64,000 bases of DNA from Streptomyces nojiriensis (GTDB lineage: Bacteria; Actinomycetota; Actinomycetes; Streptomycetales; Streptomycetaceae), in the NCBI RefSeq assembly GCF_017639205.1, contig NZ_CP071139.1:4222001-4286000 (forward strand), read 5' to 3'. Of the stretch, positions 22,189 to 30,912 are shown in pieces. The notes under the pieces were generated by a model, which was not told the DNA's origin, did no database searches, and saw only the letters and a list, made by a program, of their open reading frames with translations. A program made the translations under genes and the position numbers. Every line of letters begins with the position of its first letter. The first letter of the stretch is position 1.

Positions 22189-24960
22189 CTACACCCCTTC
22201 CCCCGGCCCGTCCCCCAACCCCTCCGCCAGGAGTTCCGCCAGGTGCCGGGCCCGGACCCCGCCCAGCTGTGCGATCTGCGTGCGGCACGAGAATCCGTCC
22301 GCCTGGATCACGGCGTCCCGCGGGGCCTCGCGCAGCGACGGGAGCAGCTGTTCCTCCGCGCAGGCCACCGACACCCCGTGGTGCCCGGGCTCGAAGCCGA
22401 AGTTGCCCGCCAGCCCGCAGCAGCCGCCGCTGAGCTCCCCCACCAGCCCGGCCCGCTCGCGCAGCCGCCGGTCGGGGCCGTCCCCGAGCACCGCGTGCTG
22501 GTGGCAGTGGGTCTGGCCGACCACCGCCCGGTCCAGGCGCGGCGGCCGCCACTCCGGGGCGTACTCCTCCAGGGCCTCGGCGAAGGTCCGCACCGCCGCC
22601 GCGAGGCGGGCCGCGCGGGGGTCGTCGGGGAGCAGCGCGGGCAGGTCGGTGCGCAGGGCTGCGGCGCAGCTCGGCTCCAGCACCACGACGGGCCCCGGTA
22701 CGTCTCCCAGTGCGTCCAGCGTGCGGCGCAGGACCTTGCGGGCCCGGTCGAGGCGGCCGGTGGACACGTACGTCAGGCCGCAGCAGACCGTGCCCCCGCG
22801 GGGGACGCCGACGTCCAGGCCGGCCGCCCGGAGCACGCGGACCGCCGCGCGGCCGGTCTCGGGGGCGAGGTACTCCGTGAACGTGTCCGGCCAGAGCATG
22901 ACGGAACCGGGGCTGCGCCCCGGACCCCGCGCCTCAAACGCCGTCGTGGCTGGAAGGGAGCGCGTGAACGGCTCCCGCGCCAGCTCCGGCAGGCGGCCGC
23001 CCCGGTCCCGGTCCAGCCCCGGTACGGGGAGGCGCCGGGCCAGGGCGTCGACCGCCCCCGCCGCCCGCAGGCCGGCGATCAGCCGGAGCCAGCCCGGCAG
23101 GCCGCCCAGGGTGTAGTGGGACAGCGGGCGGATCCGGCCCGCCCAGTGGCGGTGCAGGAACTCCGCCTTGTACGCGGCCATGTCCACGCCCACCGGGCAG
23201 TCGCTGCGGCAGCCCTTGCACCCCAGGCACAGGTCCAGCGCCTCGGCGACCTCCGCCGAGCGCCAGCCGTCGGTGACGATCTCCCCGGCCAGCATCTCGT
23301 GCAGCAGTCGCGCCCGGCCGCGCGTGGAGTGCCGTTCCTCCCCCGTCACCCGGTAGGAGGGGCACATCACCGAGGCGCCGCCCCCCGTATCAGCGGTCCG
23401 GCACTTCGCGACGCCCACGCACCGCGCGACCTCCCCCGCGAACGGGGTGGCCGGCAGCACCGCGAAGCGCAGGTTCTCGTCCAGTCGCGCCGGCCTGACC
23501 AGCATCCCCGGGTTCATGCCGCCCGCCGGGTCCCACACGTCCTTGTAGGCGCCGAAGAGCCGGACCACCTCCGCCCCGTACATCTTCGGCAGCAGCTCCG
23601 CCCGCGCCTGCCCGTCCCCGTGCTCGCCCGACAGGGAGCCGCCGTGCGCGACGACGAGATCGGCCAGTTCCCCGGAGAAGTCCCGGAAGCGGGCGATGCC
23701 CGCCGCCGACACCAGGTCGAAGTCGATCCGCACGTGGACGCAGCCCTCGCCGAAGTGCCCGTACGGGGATCCGTGCAGCCCGTGCGCCGCCAGCAGGGCC
23801 CGGAACTCGCGCAGGTACGCCCCCAGCCGGACCGGCGGCACCGCGCAGTCCTCCCATCCCGGCCAGGCCATCCCGCCGCCCGGCATCCGGGTCGCGGTGC
23901 CCGCCGCGTCCTCGCGGATCCGCCACAGCGCCCGCTGCCCGGCCGGGTCGGTGACGACCGTCGCGTCCACCGCTTCGGCGGCCCGGACGAGGGCCCGCGC
24001 CCCGCCCTCGTCCGGCATCTCCACGAACAGCCACGCCCGGCCCCGCGGCAGCGCCGGCGCCCCGCCGCCCACCAGGTCCTCGGCCATGCCCTCCACCGTC
24101 AGCGGCCCGTACGGCAGCAGCCCGGCCGCCGCGTCCGCCGCCGCGCTCTCGTCCGCGTACCCGAGCACCGCGAGCACCGGCGTGCGCGGCGCGTCCACCA
24201 GGCGCACCACCGCCTCCGTCACCACCCCGAGCGTGCCCTCGCTCCCGCAGAACGCCCGCGCCAGCTGCACCCCGCGCTCGGGCAGCAGCGCGTCGAGGCC
24301 CCCGTAGCCGGAGATCCGCCGCGAGAAGCCGGGCGGCATCCCGGCGGGTGTCATCCCGGTGCGCAGCAGTCCCAGATGTCCGGTGATCAGGTCCCGCAGG
24401 CCCGCCGGGGCGCCCGACCAGCCCGTCGAGATCCGGTGCGCGGTGCCCCCGTACGCCGTCACGGCCAGCTCGGTCACGTTGTCCGCGGTGGTGCCCCAGG
24501 CCACCGAGTGGGCCCCGCACGCGTTGTTGCCGATCATGCCGCCGAGGGTGCAGCGGGAGTGGGTGGACGGGTCGGGCCCGAAGGTCAGCCCGTACGGGCG
24601 CACCGCGTCCCGCAGCCGGTCGAGGACCAGCCCGGGCTGGACCACGGCCGTCCGGGCCGCCGGGTCCACCGACACGAGGCGGTTCATGTGCCGGGTGAGG
24701 TCGAGGACCACGCCCACCCCGGTGGCCTGGCCGGCGATGGAGGTCCCGCCGCCGCGCGGCACGACCGGGACCCCGGCCCCGGCGCACACCGAGAGGGCGG
24801 CCGCCACGTCGTCGGCGTCGCGCGGGGCGACCACACCCACCGGCACACGGCGGTAGTTGGAGGCGTCCATGGTGGTCAGGGCGCGTGCGGCGGCGCCGAA
24901 GTCGACCTCCCCGCGCAGGTTCTCCCGCAATGTCCGTTCGAGTTCACCGGGTGACGTCAC
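22189..24960 (-). CDS. Fused FAD-linked oxidase / Fe-S oxidoreductase (GlcD-GlcF type)
   Basis: The 923-residue protein combines a PCMH-type FAD domain (about 40-260; PRGGGTSIAGQATG, GMIGNNACGAHS), the FAD-oxidase C-terminal domain (HFGEGCVHVRI; SGEHGDGQARAELLPKMYG) and a 2[4Fe-4S] plus CCG region. The cluster motif CLGCKGCRSDCPVGVD and the two cysteine pairs GTVCCG and GGCCGLAG are clear. It should oxidise a 2-hydroxy acid (D-lactate or glycolate-like) at the membrane. Around residues 669-683 lies TTAFEARGPGRSPGS, a repeat-derived insertion between the cluster domain and the CCG domain. It is divergent from serC. Confidence 0.9.
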   Translation of the reverse strand: MTSPGELERTLRENLRGEVDFGAAARALTTMDASNYRRVPVGVVAPRDADDVAAALSVCAGAGVPVVPRGGGTSIAGQATGVGVVLDLTRHMNRLVSVDPAARTAVVQPGLVLDRLRDAVRPYGLTFGPDPSTHSRCTLGGMIGNNACGAHSVAWGTTADNVTELAVTAYGGTAHRISTGWSGAPAGLRDLITGHLGLLRTGMTPAGMPPGFSRRISGYGGLDALLPERGVQLARAFCGSEGTLGVVTEAVVRLVDAPRTPVLAVLGYADESAAADAAAGLLPYGPLTVEGMAEDLVGGGAPALPRGRAWLFVEMPDEGGARALVRAAEAVDATVVTDPAGQRALWRIREDAAGTATRMPGGGMAWPGWEDCAVPPVRLGAYLREFRALLAAHGLHGSPYGHFGEGCVHVRIDFDLVSAAGIARFRDFSGELADLVVAHGGSLSGEHGDGQARAELLPKMYGAEVVRLFGAYKDVWDPAGGMNPGMLVRPARLDENLRFAVLPATPFAGEVARCVGVAKCRTADTGGGASVMCPSYRVTGEERHSTRGRARLLHEMLAGEIVTDGWRSAEVAEALDLCLGCKGCRSDCPVGVDMAAYKAEFLHRHWAGRIRPLSHYTLGGLPGWLRLIAGLRAAGAVDALARRLPVPGLDRDRGGRLPELAREPFTRSLPATTAFEARGPGRSPGSVMLWPDTFTEYLAPETGRAAVRVLRAAGLDVGVPRGGTVCCGLTYVSTGRLDRARKVLRRTLDALGDVPGPVVVLEPSCAAALRTDLPALLPDDPRAARLAAAVRTFAEALEEYAPEWRPPRLDRAVVGQTHCHQHAVLGDGPDRRLRERAGLVGELSGGCCGLAGNFGFEPGHHGVSVACAEEQLLPSLREAPRDAVIQADGFSCRTQIAQLGGVRARHLAELLAEGLGDGPGEGV
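22905..22960 (-). repeat. AFEARG palindrome inserted in frame in the FAD/Fe-S oxidoreductase gene
   Basis: GGGGCTGCGCCCCGG plus CGCGCCTCAAACGCC match the dispersed repeat. On the coding strand it is read as AFEARGPGRSPG with no frame loss. It sits between domains, where an extra loop is tolerable. Confidence 0.75.
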
Positions 24961-25044
24961 GTCCCCAGCCTCCCACCGGACGGAAGCGTCTCATCGGGTG
25001 GACGCGCGTCCGGAGCGCGGACCGGGACCCGATACGCTCCGCTC

Positions 25045-26166
25045 GTGGCTGAGATCCAGATTCCCGCTGACATCAAGCCCGCCGACGGACGCTTCGGCGC
25101 GGGCCCCTCCAAGGTGCGGACCGAGGCGCTGGACGCCCTCGCCGCCACCGGTACCTCCCTGCTCGGAACCTCACACCGCCAGGCCCCGGTCAAGAACCTG
25201 GTCGGCTCGGTGCGCCAGGGCCTCCGGGACCTCTTCTCCCTCCCCGAGGGGTACGAGGTGATCCTGGGCAACGGCGGCTCCACCGCCTTCTGGGACATCG
25301 CGACCGCCGGTCTGATCGAGCGGAAGTCCCAGCACCTCACCTTCGGCGAGTTCTCCTCGAAGTTCGCCACGGCCGCGAAGCTCGCGCCGTGGCTGGACGC
25401 GCCGTCCGTGATCTCCTCGGACCCGGGCACGCACCCGGAGCCGGTGGCCGAGGCGGGCGTGGACGTGTACGCGTACACCCACAACGAGACCTCCACGGGT
25501 GTCGCGGCGCCGATCAAGCGCGTCGCGGGCGCCGACGCCGGGTCCCTCGTTCTGGTGGACGCGACCTCGGGCGCCGGCGGTCTGCCGGTGGACATCACCG
25601 AGACGGACGTCTACTACTTCGCCCCGCAGAAGTCCTTCGCCTCGGACGGCGGCCTGTGGCTGGCCGCGTTCTCCCCGGCCGCCCTGGAGCGTGCCGCCCG
25701 CGTGCACGCCTCCGGCAGCCGGCACATCCCGGAGTTCTTCTCGCTGCCGACGGCGATCGACAACTCGCTGAAGAACCAGACGTACAACACCCCGGCGCTG
25801 TCCACCCTCTTCCTGCTGGACCAGCAGCTGCGGTGGATGAACAGCCAGGGCGGCCTGGAGTTCACCACCGGCCGTACGGCGGCCAGCGCGCGCAACCTGT
25901 ACGGCTGGGCGGAGGCGTCCAAGTACGCGACCCCGTTCGTCGTGGACGCCGACAAGCGCTCGTCCGTCATCGGCACGATCGACTTCTCGGACGACATCGA
26001 CGCGGCGGCCGTCGCCAAGGTGCTGCGCGCCAACGGGATCGTGGACACCGAGCCGTACCGCAAGCTCGGCCGCAACCAGCTCCGTATCGCGATGTTCCCG
26101 GCGATCGACCCGGCGGACGTGCAGGCCCTGACGGCCTGCATCGACTACGTGATCGACAAGCTCTGA
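25045..26166 (+). CDS. serC: Phosphoserine aminotransferase
   Basis: SerC transfers the amino group of glutamate to 3-phosphohydroxypyruvate in serine synthesis, using PLP. The 373-residue length matches the actinobacterial form. Seen are FGAGPSKVRTEALDALA at the start, GNGGSTAFWD, THNETSTGV, the Asp segment VLVDATSGAGG, and the PLP lysine in FAPQKSFASDGGLW. The GTG at 25045 is used. A strong terminator follows at 26190. Confidence 0.95.
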   Translation: MAEIQIPADIKPADGRFGAGPSKVRTEALDALAATGTSLLGTSHRQAPVKNLVGSVRQGLRDLFSLPEGYEVILGNGGSTAFWDIATAGLIERKSQHLTFGEFSSKFATAAKLAPWLDAPSVISSDPGTHPEPVAEAGVDVYAYTHNETSTGVAAPIKRVAGADAGSLVLVDATSGAGGLPVDITETDVYYFAPQKSFASDGGLWLAAFSPAALERAARVHASGSRHIPEFFSLPTAIDNSLKNQTYNTPALSTLFLLDQQLRWMNSQGGLEFTTGRTAASARNLYGWAEASKYATPFVVDADKRSSVIGTIDFSDDIDAAAVAKVLRANGIVDTEPYRKLGRNQLRIAMFPAIDPADVQALTACIDYVIDKL

Positions 26167-26189
26167 CCATCACCCGCCCGGTACGACGC

Positions 26190-26224
26190 GAAGCCCCCGG
26201 TGACCAGCTGTCACCGGGGGCTTC
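26190..26224. terminator. serC terminator
   Basis: A perfect 15-bp stem (GAAGCCCCCGGTGAC and its complement) with the 5-nt loop CAGCT lies 24 bp past the serC stop. Confidence 0.85.
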
Positions 26225-26317
26225 GGCGTACCCCGGACACCCCGAGGCCACCGGCGTGGGCGTTCTCCCGCACGCGGTACCTTCAGGGCTCCGGCGGCGA
26301 TTCTTGGAGGCAGCGGC

Positions 26318-29300
26318 GTGAGCGTGCGAGTGACGGCGGCCCAGAGCGGTGTGGACCCCTTCGGCACGGCCCGGCTGCGGCGCGGGGTGCTCGACGCGTG
26401 GGGTGCGGGCCCGGCCCGGTTCCGTGAGGACGCCAACGCCGAGGAGGACCTCGCGCTCGGCGGCTACCGGGACCGGCTGGTCATCGAGCTGGCGCAGAAC
26501 GCCGCCGACGCCGCGGCCCGGGCGCAGGTGCCCGGCCGGCTGCGGCTCACCCTGCACGAGGGCGAGAACGGGCACGCGCTGCTGGCCGTCGCCAACACCG
26601 GTGCCCCGCTGGACGCGACGGGCGTGGAGTCGCTGAGCACCCTGCGCGCCTCCGCCAAGCGCGAGCCCGCCGGCGACAGCGTCGGCCGGTTCGGCGTCGG
26701 CTTCGCGGCCGTGCTGGCCGTCTCCGACGAACCCGCGGTGCTCGGCCGCCACGGCGGCGTGCGCTGGTCCCTGGCCGAGGCCCGGGAACTGGCCCGGGGC
26801 GCCGCCGTCGGCAGCCCCGGTCTCGGCGACGAACTGCGCCGCCGCGACGGGCACGTTCCGCTGCTGCGCCTCCCGCTGCCCGCCGAGGGCACCGCCCCCG
26901 AGGGCTACGACACCGTCGTGGTCCTCCCGCTGCGCGACGCCGCCGCCGAGGGTCTGGTGGAACGGCTGCTGGCGGGCGTCGACGACGCCCTGCTGCTCAC
27001 CCTGCCCGGACTGCGCGAGGTCGTCGTGGAGACCCCGTCCGAGGGTGCGCGCACCCTGTACCGGCGCGACGAGGGCCCGTACACGGTCATCGAGGACACC
27101 ACCGCCTCCGGCACGGTCACCCACCGCTGGCGCACCGTCCGCCACGGCGGCCCCATCGAGCGCGCGCTGCTCGCCGACCGGCCCGTCGAGGAACGGCTGC
27201 GGCCCGCCTGGGCGGTGTCCTGGGCCGTGCCCGTCGACTCCGACGGCGCCCCGGTCCGCCCCGCCACGGCCCCCGTGGTGCACGCGCCGACCCCCACCGA
27301 CGAGCCGCTGGGCATCCCGGCGCTGCTCATCGCGACCCTGCCGCTGGACACCACCCGCCGGCATCCCGCGCCGGGCCCGCTGCTCGACTTCCTCGTGGAG
27401 CGCGCGGCCGACGCGTACGCCGAACTCCTCGGCGCCTGGGACCCGGTGAGCACCGCCCTCGTGGACCTGGTGCCCGGCCCGCTCGGCAAGGGCGAGCTGG
27501 ACGGCGCCCTGCGCGCGGCCGTGCTGCAGCGCCTGCCCCGTACCGCTTTCCTCGCACCGGCCGCGCCGCCCGAGCACGCGGAGGAGCGCGCCGCCCTGCG
27601 CCCCTTCGAGGCCGAGGTGGTGGAGGGCGCGGGCGCCGACACCGTGCGCGTCCTCGCCGAGGTCCTGCCGACCCTGCTGCCGGCGGGCCTGGAGCGCCGG
27701 GCCGAGCTGCGCACCCTGGGGGTGGGCCGGCTTCCGCTGGGCGATGCCATCGAGCGGATCGCGGGCATCGAGCGGACCCCCGAGTGGTGGCACCGGCTCT
27801 ACGACAGCCTCGCCGGGGTGGACCCGGACCGGCTGTCGGGACTGCCCGTGCCGCTCGCCGACGGCCGCACCTCGATCGGCCCCCGGCACATCCTGCTGCC
27901 CGGCGCGGACACCCCGGCGGACCTGGCCCGGCTGGGCCTGAAGGTGGCCCACCCGGACGCGGCGCACCCGCTGCTGGAGAAGCTCGGCGCCCTCCCGGCC
28001 ACGGCGCGGGCGGTCCTGACGACCCCGCAGGTGCGGGCGGCCGTCGCCGCCTCCCTCGACGCGGGGGAGATCTGGGACGAGGACGCCGACACCCTGGACG
28101 CCGACGAGCTGGCCGAGGTGCTCCTCGGGCTGGTCCGGGACGCCGATCTGGCGCCGGGCGACGAGCCCTGGCTCGGCGCGCTGGCCCTGCCGGACGAGGA
28201 CGGGGAACTGGTCCCGGCCGGCGAGCTCCTGCTGCCGGGCAGCCCGCTGGCCTCGGTGATCCGCGAGGACGAGGTCCCGTACGTGGACGCGGACCTCGTC
28301 GAGCGGTGGGGCGCGGGCCCGCTCACCGCGTGCGGGGTCCTGGCCACCTTCCAGCTGGTCCGCGCCACCGACGTGGTCCTCGACCCGGACGAGCTGGAAC
28401 CGCGCGAGGGCGACTTCGCCGAGCCCGACGACGCGGGCCTGCTGGACGCGGTGGACGTGTGGTGCGAGGACGTCCTGGACCAGCTGCCGGACCTCCCGGT
28501 CCCGCCGGTGGCGACCGAGCTGATCGCCGTCCGGGACCTCGACCTCGTCGACGACGACTGCTGGCCGCAGGCCCTCGCGCTGCTCGCGCAGCCGCCGCTG
28601 CGCGACGCGCTGACCCAGCCCGTGCGGATCCTGCTGCCCGACGGCACCACGCAGTCGGTGCGCCCGTACACCGCCTGGTGGCTGCGCGACCACCCGGTGC
28701 TCGACGGCCGCCGTCCGGCGGGCCTGCGCGCGGCGGGCGGCGACCCGCTGCTGGCGGGCCTCTACACCTCGGCGGACGCCACGGGCTTCGAGGACGAGCA
28801 GGTCCTGCGGGCGCTGGGCGTACGGACCACCGTGGCGGCCCTGCTGGACGAGCCCGGCGGCGCCGCCGAACTGCTGGCCCGGCTGGCCGACCCGGACCGC
28901 GAGGTCACCGGCCACCAGCTGCACGGCCTGTACGGGGCGCTGGCCGATCTGGACCCCGAGCAGGTCACCCTCCCGGACGAGCTGCGCGCGGTGGTGGACG
29001 GCGAGGTGGTCGTGGTGGACGCCGCCGACGCGGTGATCGCGGACGCCCCGGACCTGCTCCCGCTGACGGCGGGGCTGCCGCTGCTGCCGGTCCCCCCGGC
29101 GCGCGCGGCGGATCTCGCGGAGCTGCTGCAGGTCCGCCGCCTCTCGGAGACGGTGCCGGCGGAGGTGACCACGCCGGGCGAGGAGCACGAGGTGCCGGAG
29201 TCGGTGCTGGTGCTGCTGGGTCCGGCCACTCCGGTGACGTACGTCGAGCACGAGGAGCTGGTCGCGGGCGGCACGGAGCTCGACTGGCGCCGCACCCCCG

Positions 29301-29449
29301 ACGGCACGCTCCACGCGTCCACGCTGGAGGGCGTGGCCGCCGGCCTCGCCTGGTCGGCGGGCCAGTGGCCGCGCCGCTTCGAGGTGGCGGCGCTGCTGGA
29401 GGACCCGTCGCGTACGGCGGAACTGGCCCGGGACCGCTGGTTCGACTGA
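26318..29449 (+). CDS. Large Hsp90/sacsin-like GHKL ATPase protein
   Basis: The 1043-residue protein begins with a GHKL (Bergerat) ATP-binding domain. DRLVIELAQNAADAAAR (about 48-64) is the N box, VANTGAPLD the region equivalent to the D-G-G box, and GDSVGRFGVGFAAVLAV the glycine-rich G2 lid, all like the N-terminal nucleotide domain of sacsin/Hsp90. The remaining 800 residues are acidic, helical and without recognisable motifs. It is probably a cytoplasmic chaperone-like ATPase; clients are unknown. GTG at 26318 has GGAGG seven bases upstream. Long antisense frames over it are coding-bias shadows. Confidence 0.85.
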   Translation: MSVRVTAAQSGVDPFGTARLRRGVLDAWGAGPARFREDANAEEDLALGGYRDRLVIELAQNAADAAARAQVPGRLRLTLHEGENGHALLAVANTGAPLDATGVESLSTLRASAKREPAGDSVGRFGVGFAAVLAVSDEPAVLGRHGGVRWSLAEARELARGAAVGSPGLGDELRRRDGHVPLLRLPLPAEGTAPEGYDTVVVLPLRDAAAEGLVERLLAGVDDALLLTLPGLREVVVETPSEGARTLYRRDEGPYTVIEDTTASGTVTHRWRTVRHGGPIERALLADRPVEERLRPAWAVSWAVPVDSDGAPVRPATAPVVHAPTPTDEPLGIPALLIATLPLDTTRRHPAPGPLLDFLVERAADAYAELLGAWDPVSTALVDLVPGPLGKGELDGALRAAVLQRLPRTAFLAPAAPPEHAEERAALRPFEAEVVEGAGADTVRVLAEVLPTLLPAGLERRAELRTLGVGRLPLGDAIERIAGIERTPEWWHRLYDSLAGVDPDRLSGLPVPLADGRTSIGPRHILLPGADTPADLARLGLKVAHPDAAHPLLEKLGALPATARAVLTTPQVRAAVAASLDAGEIWDEDADTLDADELAEVLLGLVRDADLAPGDEPWLGALALPDEDGELVPAGELLLPGSPLASVIREDEVPYVDADLVERWGAGPLTACGVLATFQLVRATDVVLDPDELEPREGDFAEPDDAGLLDAVDVWCEDVLDQLPDLPVPPVATELIAVRDLDLVDDDCWPQALALLAQPPLRDALTQPVRILLPDGTTQSVRPYTAWWLRDHPVLDGRRPAGLRAAGGDPLLAGLYTSADATGFEDEQVLRALGVRTTVAALLDEPGGAAELLARLADPDREVTGHQLHGLYGALADLDPEQVTLPDELRAVVDGEVVVVDAADAVIADAPDLLPLTAGLPLLPVPPARAADLAELLQVRRLSETVPAEVTTPGEEHEVPESVLVLLGPATPVTYVEHEELVAGGTELDWRRTPDGTLHASTLEGVAAGLAWSAGQWPRRFEVAALLEDPSRTAELARDRWFD

Positions 29450-29453
29450 CCGA

Positions 29454-29508
29454 AGACGGGCCGGAGACGGGCCGGAGACGGGCCGGAGACGGGCCGGAGA
29501 CGGGCCGG
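29454..29508. repeat. Five tandem 11-bp repeats after the GHKL gene
   Basis: AGACGGGCCGG occurs five times end to end, starting four bases after the stop codon, followed by a degenerate unit. Because 11 is not a multiple of three it is unlikely to have been coding. It may vary in copy number by slippage. Confidence 0.85.
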
Positions 29509-29558
29509 GCGCGGGCCGGGAGGCGGGCGCGCGGCCGCCCGGAAACCGTGCGCTCCCT

Positions 29559-29587
29559 TTGACAGGCGGCACGTGCCGACTCAGACT
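29559..29587 (+). promoter_or_regulatory. Promoter with an operator palindrome in the spacer
   Basis: TTGACA (29559-29564) and CAGACT (29582-29587) are 17 bp apart, a good Streptomyces vegetative promoter for the acyltransferase gene. The spacer holds the perfect 12-bp palindrome CGGCACGTGCCG (29567-29578), where a repressor would block polymerase. Confidence 0.65.
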
Positions 29588-29666
29588 GATCAGTGCTTTC
29601 GCCCGACCGGCGGATCCACGACCACGAAGAGAACGCGCCCTCTGGGAATCGTTCAGGGGGAGCGTC

Positions 29667-30905
29667 ATGCCCGACAGGAGAGCCCTTCCGGCCGGCTTCC
29701 GGTGGTCCCACGGGCCGGTGTCCGAGCTGTTTTCCGGCCGGAACAACAGCCTGGGCCTCCTGCGCCTGTTCCTCGCGTCCGCCGTCGTGGTCTCGCACGC
29801 GGGCATCCTCGGCTTCGGCAGCCATGAGATCGGGCACGGCTTCTCGCAGGGGCAGATAGACCTGGGGAAGATGGCCGTCTTCGGCTTCTTCTTCCTCTCC
29901 GGCATCCTCGTGACGCGCAGCGGGAACCGGCTGCCCGTCGGCCGCTTCCTGTGGCACCGCGCACTGCGCCTGCTGCCCGGCTTCTGGGTCTGCACGGCCG
30001 TCACGGCCTTCGCCGTGGCCCCTTTCCTGTACTGGCGCCAGCACGGCAGCACGGCGGGGTTCTGGGACCACCCGCAGGGGCCCTTCGCGTATGTCCAGGC
30101 GAACTGGGCCGTCGGCGTCGGGCAGTGGGGTATCTCCGGTGTGATGGAGACCGGCGCCACCAAGGGGCTCACGCACAACGCGGCGATGAACGGCGCCCTG
30201 TGGTCGCTGGCCTACGAGATCCTCTGCTACCTCGGCGTCGGCCTGCTCGCGCTGGGCGGCTCGCTGGTGCGGTCCCGGCGGACCGTCCTGGCGGTGGCGG
30301 CGGTCCTGGGCGGCCTGGTCGTCGGTGACGCCGTCGGCAACCGGCTGAACGCCGGGGCCGGGACGGCGGCGCACGGCGGTGACCTGGTCATTCCGCTGAT
30401 GGGCCCGCACAGCGTGAACTACATGGTCTACCTCGGTTTCGCCTTCGCCCTCGGTGCGGTGCTGGAGCTCTACAAGGAGCGCGTCCCGGTCAGCGACCCG
30501 CTGGCGGCCCTCAGCACCGTGGTGTTCGTGCTGACCCTGCACTTCGGGTACTTCTTCGCCCTGGGCGTGCCGGCCTTCTGCTACCTGCTGCTGTGGCTGG
30601 CCATCCGGCTGCCCAAGCCGTTCCAGCGGATCGGCGCCAAGCACGACTACTCGTACGGCATCTACATCTACGGCTTCCTCGTGCAGCAGGCGCTGGCCGT
30701 CCTCGGTGGCGCCCGCTGGGGTTTCGCCGCCTACCTGGGACTCTCCCTGGCCGGCGCGCTGATCGCGGCGGTGCTCTCCTGGCACCTGGTCGAACGCCCG
30801 GCGATGCGCCTGAAGGACATCGGCGCCCGGCGCCGCCCCGCGCAGGGCGTCCCGGGCCCCCGGCAGGGCGCCACCGCCGAGGACCAGCGGCCCGTATCGG
30901 TCTAG
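29667..30905 (+). CDS. Acyltransferase-3 (OafA/YrhL-type) membrane protein
   Basis: The 412-residue protein has about ten membrane segments and the family layout. NSLGLLRLFLASAVVVSHAG carries the conserved active-site-type His in the first helix, FFFLSGILVTRS follows, then RFLWHRALRLLPGFW, with a terminal SWHLVERPAM signature. It transfers acetyl or acyl groups to extracytoplasmic sugars or natural products. ATG at 29667 has GGGGGAG eight bases upstream. The longer frame from 29559 would cross the promoter. Confidence 0.88.
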   Translation: MPDRRALPAGFRWSHGPVSELFSGRNNSLGLLRLFLASAVVVSHAGILGFGSHEIGHGFSQGQIDLGKMAVFGFFFLSGILVTRSGNRLPVGRFLWHRALRLLPGFWVCTAVTAFAVAPFLYWRQHGSTAGFWDHPQGPFAYVQANWAVGVGQWGISGVMETGATKGLTHNAAMNGALWSLAYEILCYLGVGLLALGGSLVRSRRTVLAVAAVLGGLVVGDAVGNRLNAGAGTAAHGGDLVIPLMGPHSVNYMVYLGFAFALGAVLELYKERVPVSDPLAALSTVVFVLTLHFGYFFALGVPAFCYLLLWLAIRLPKPFQRIGAKHDYSYGIYIYGFLVQQALAVLGGARWGFAAYLGLSLAGALIAAVLSWHLVERPAMRLKDIGARRRPAQGVPGPRQGATAEDQRPVSV

Positions 30906-30912
30906 GACGCGG

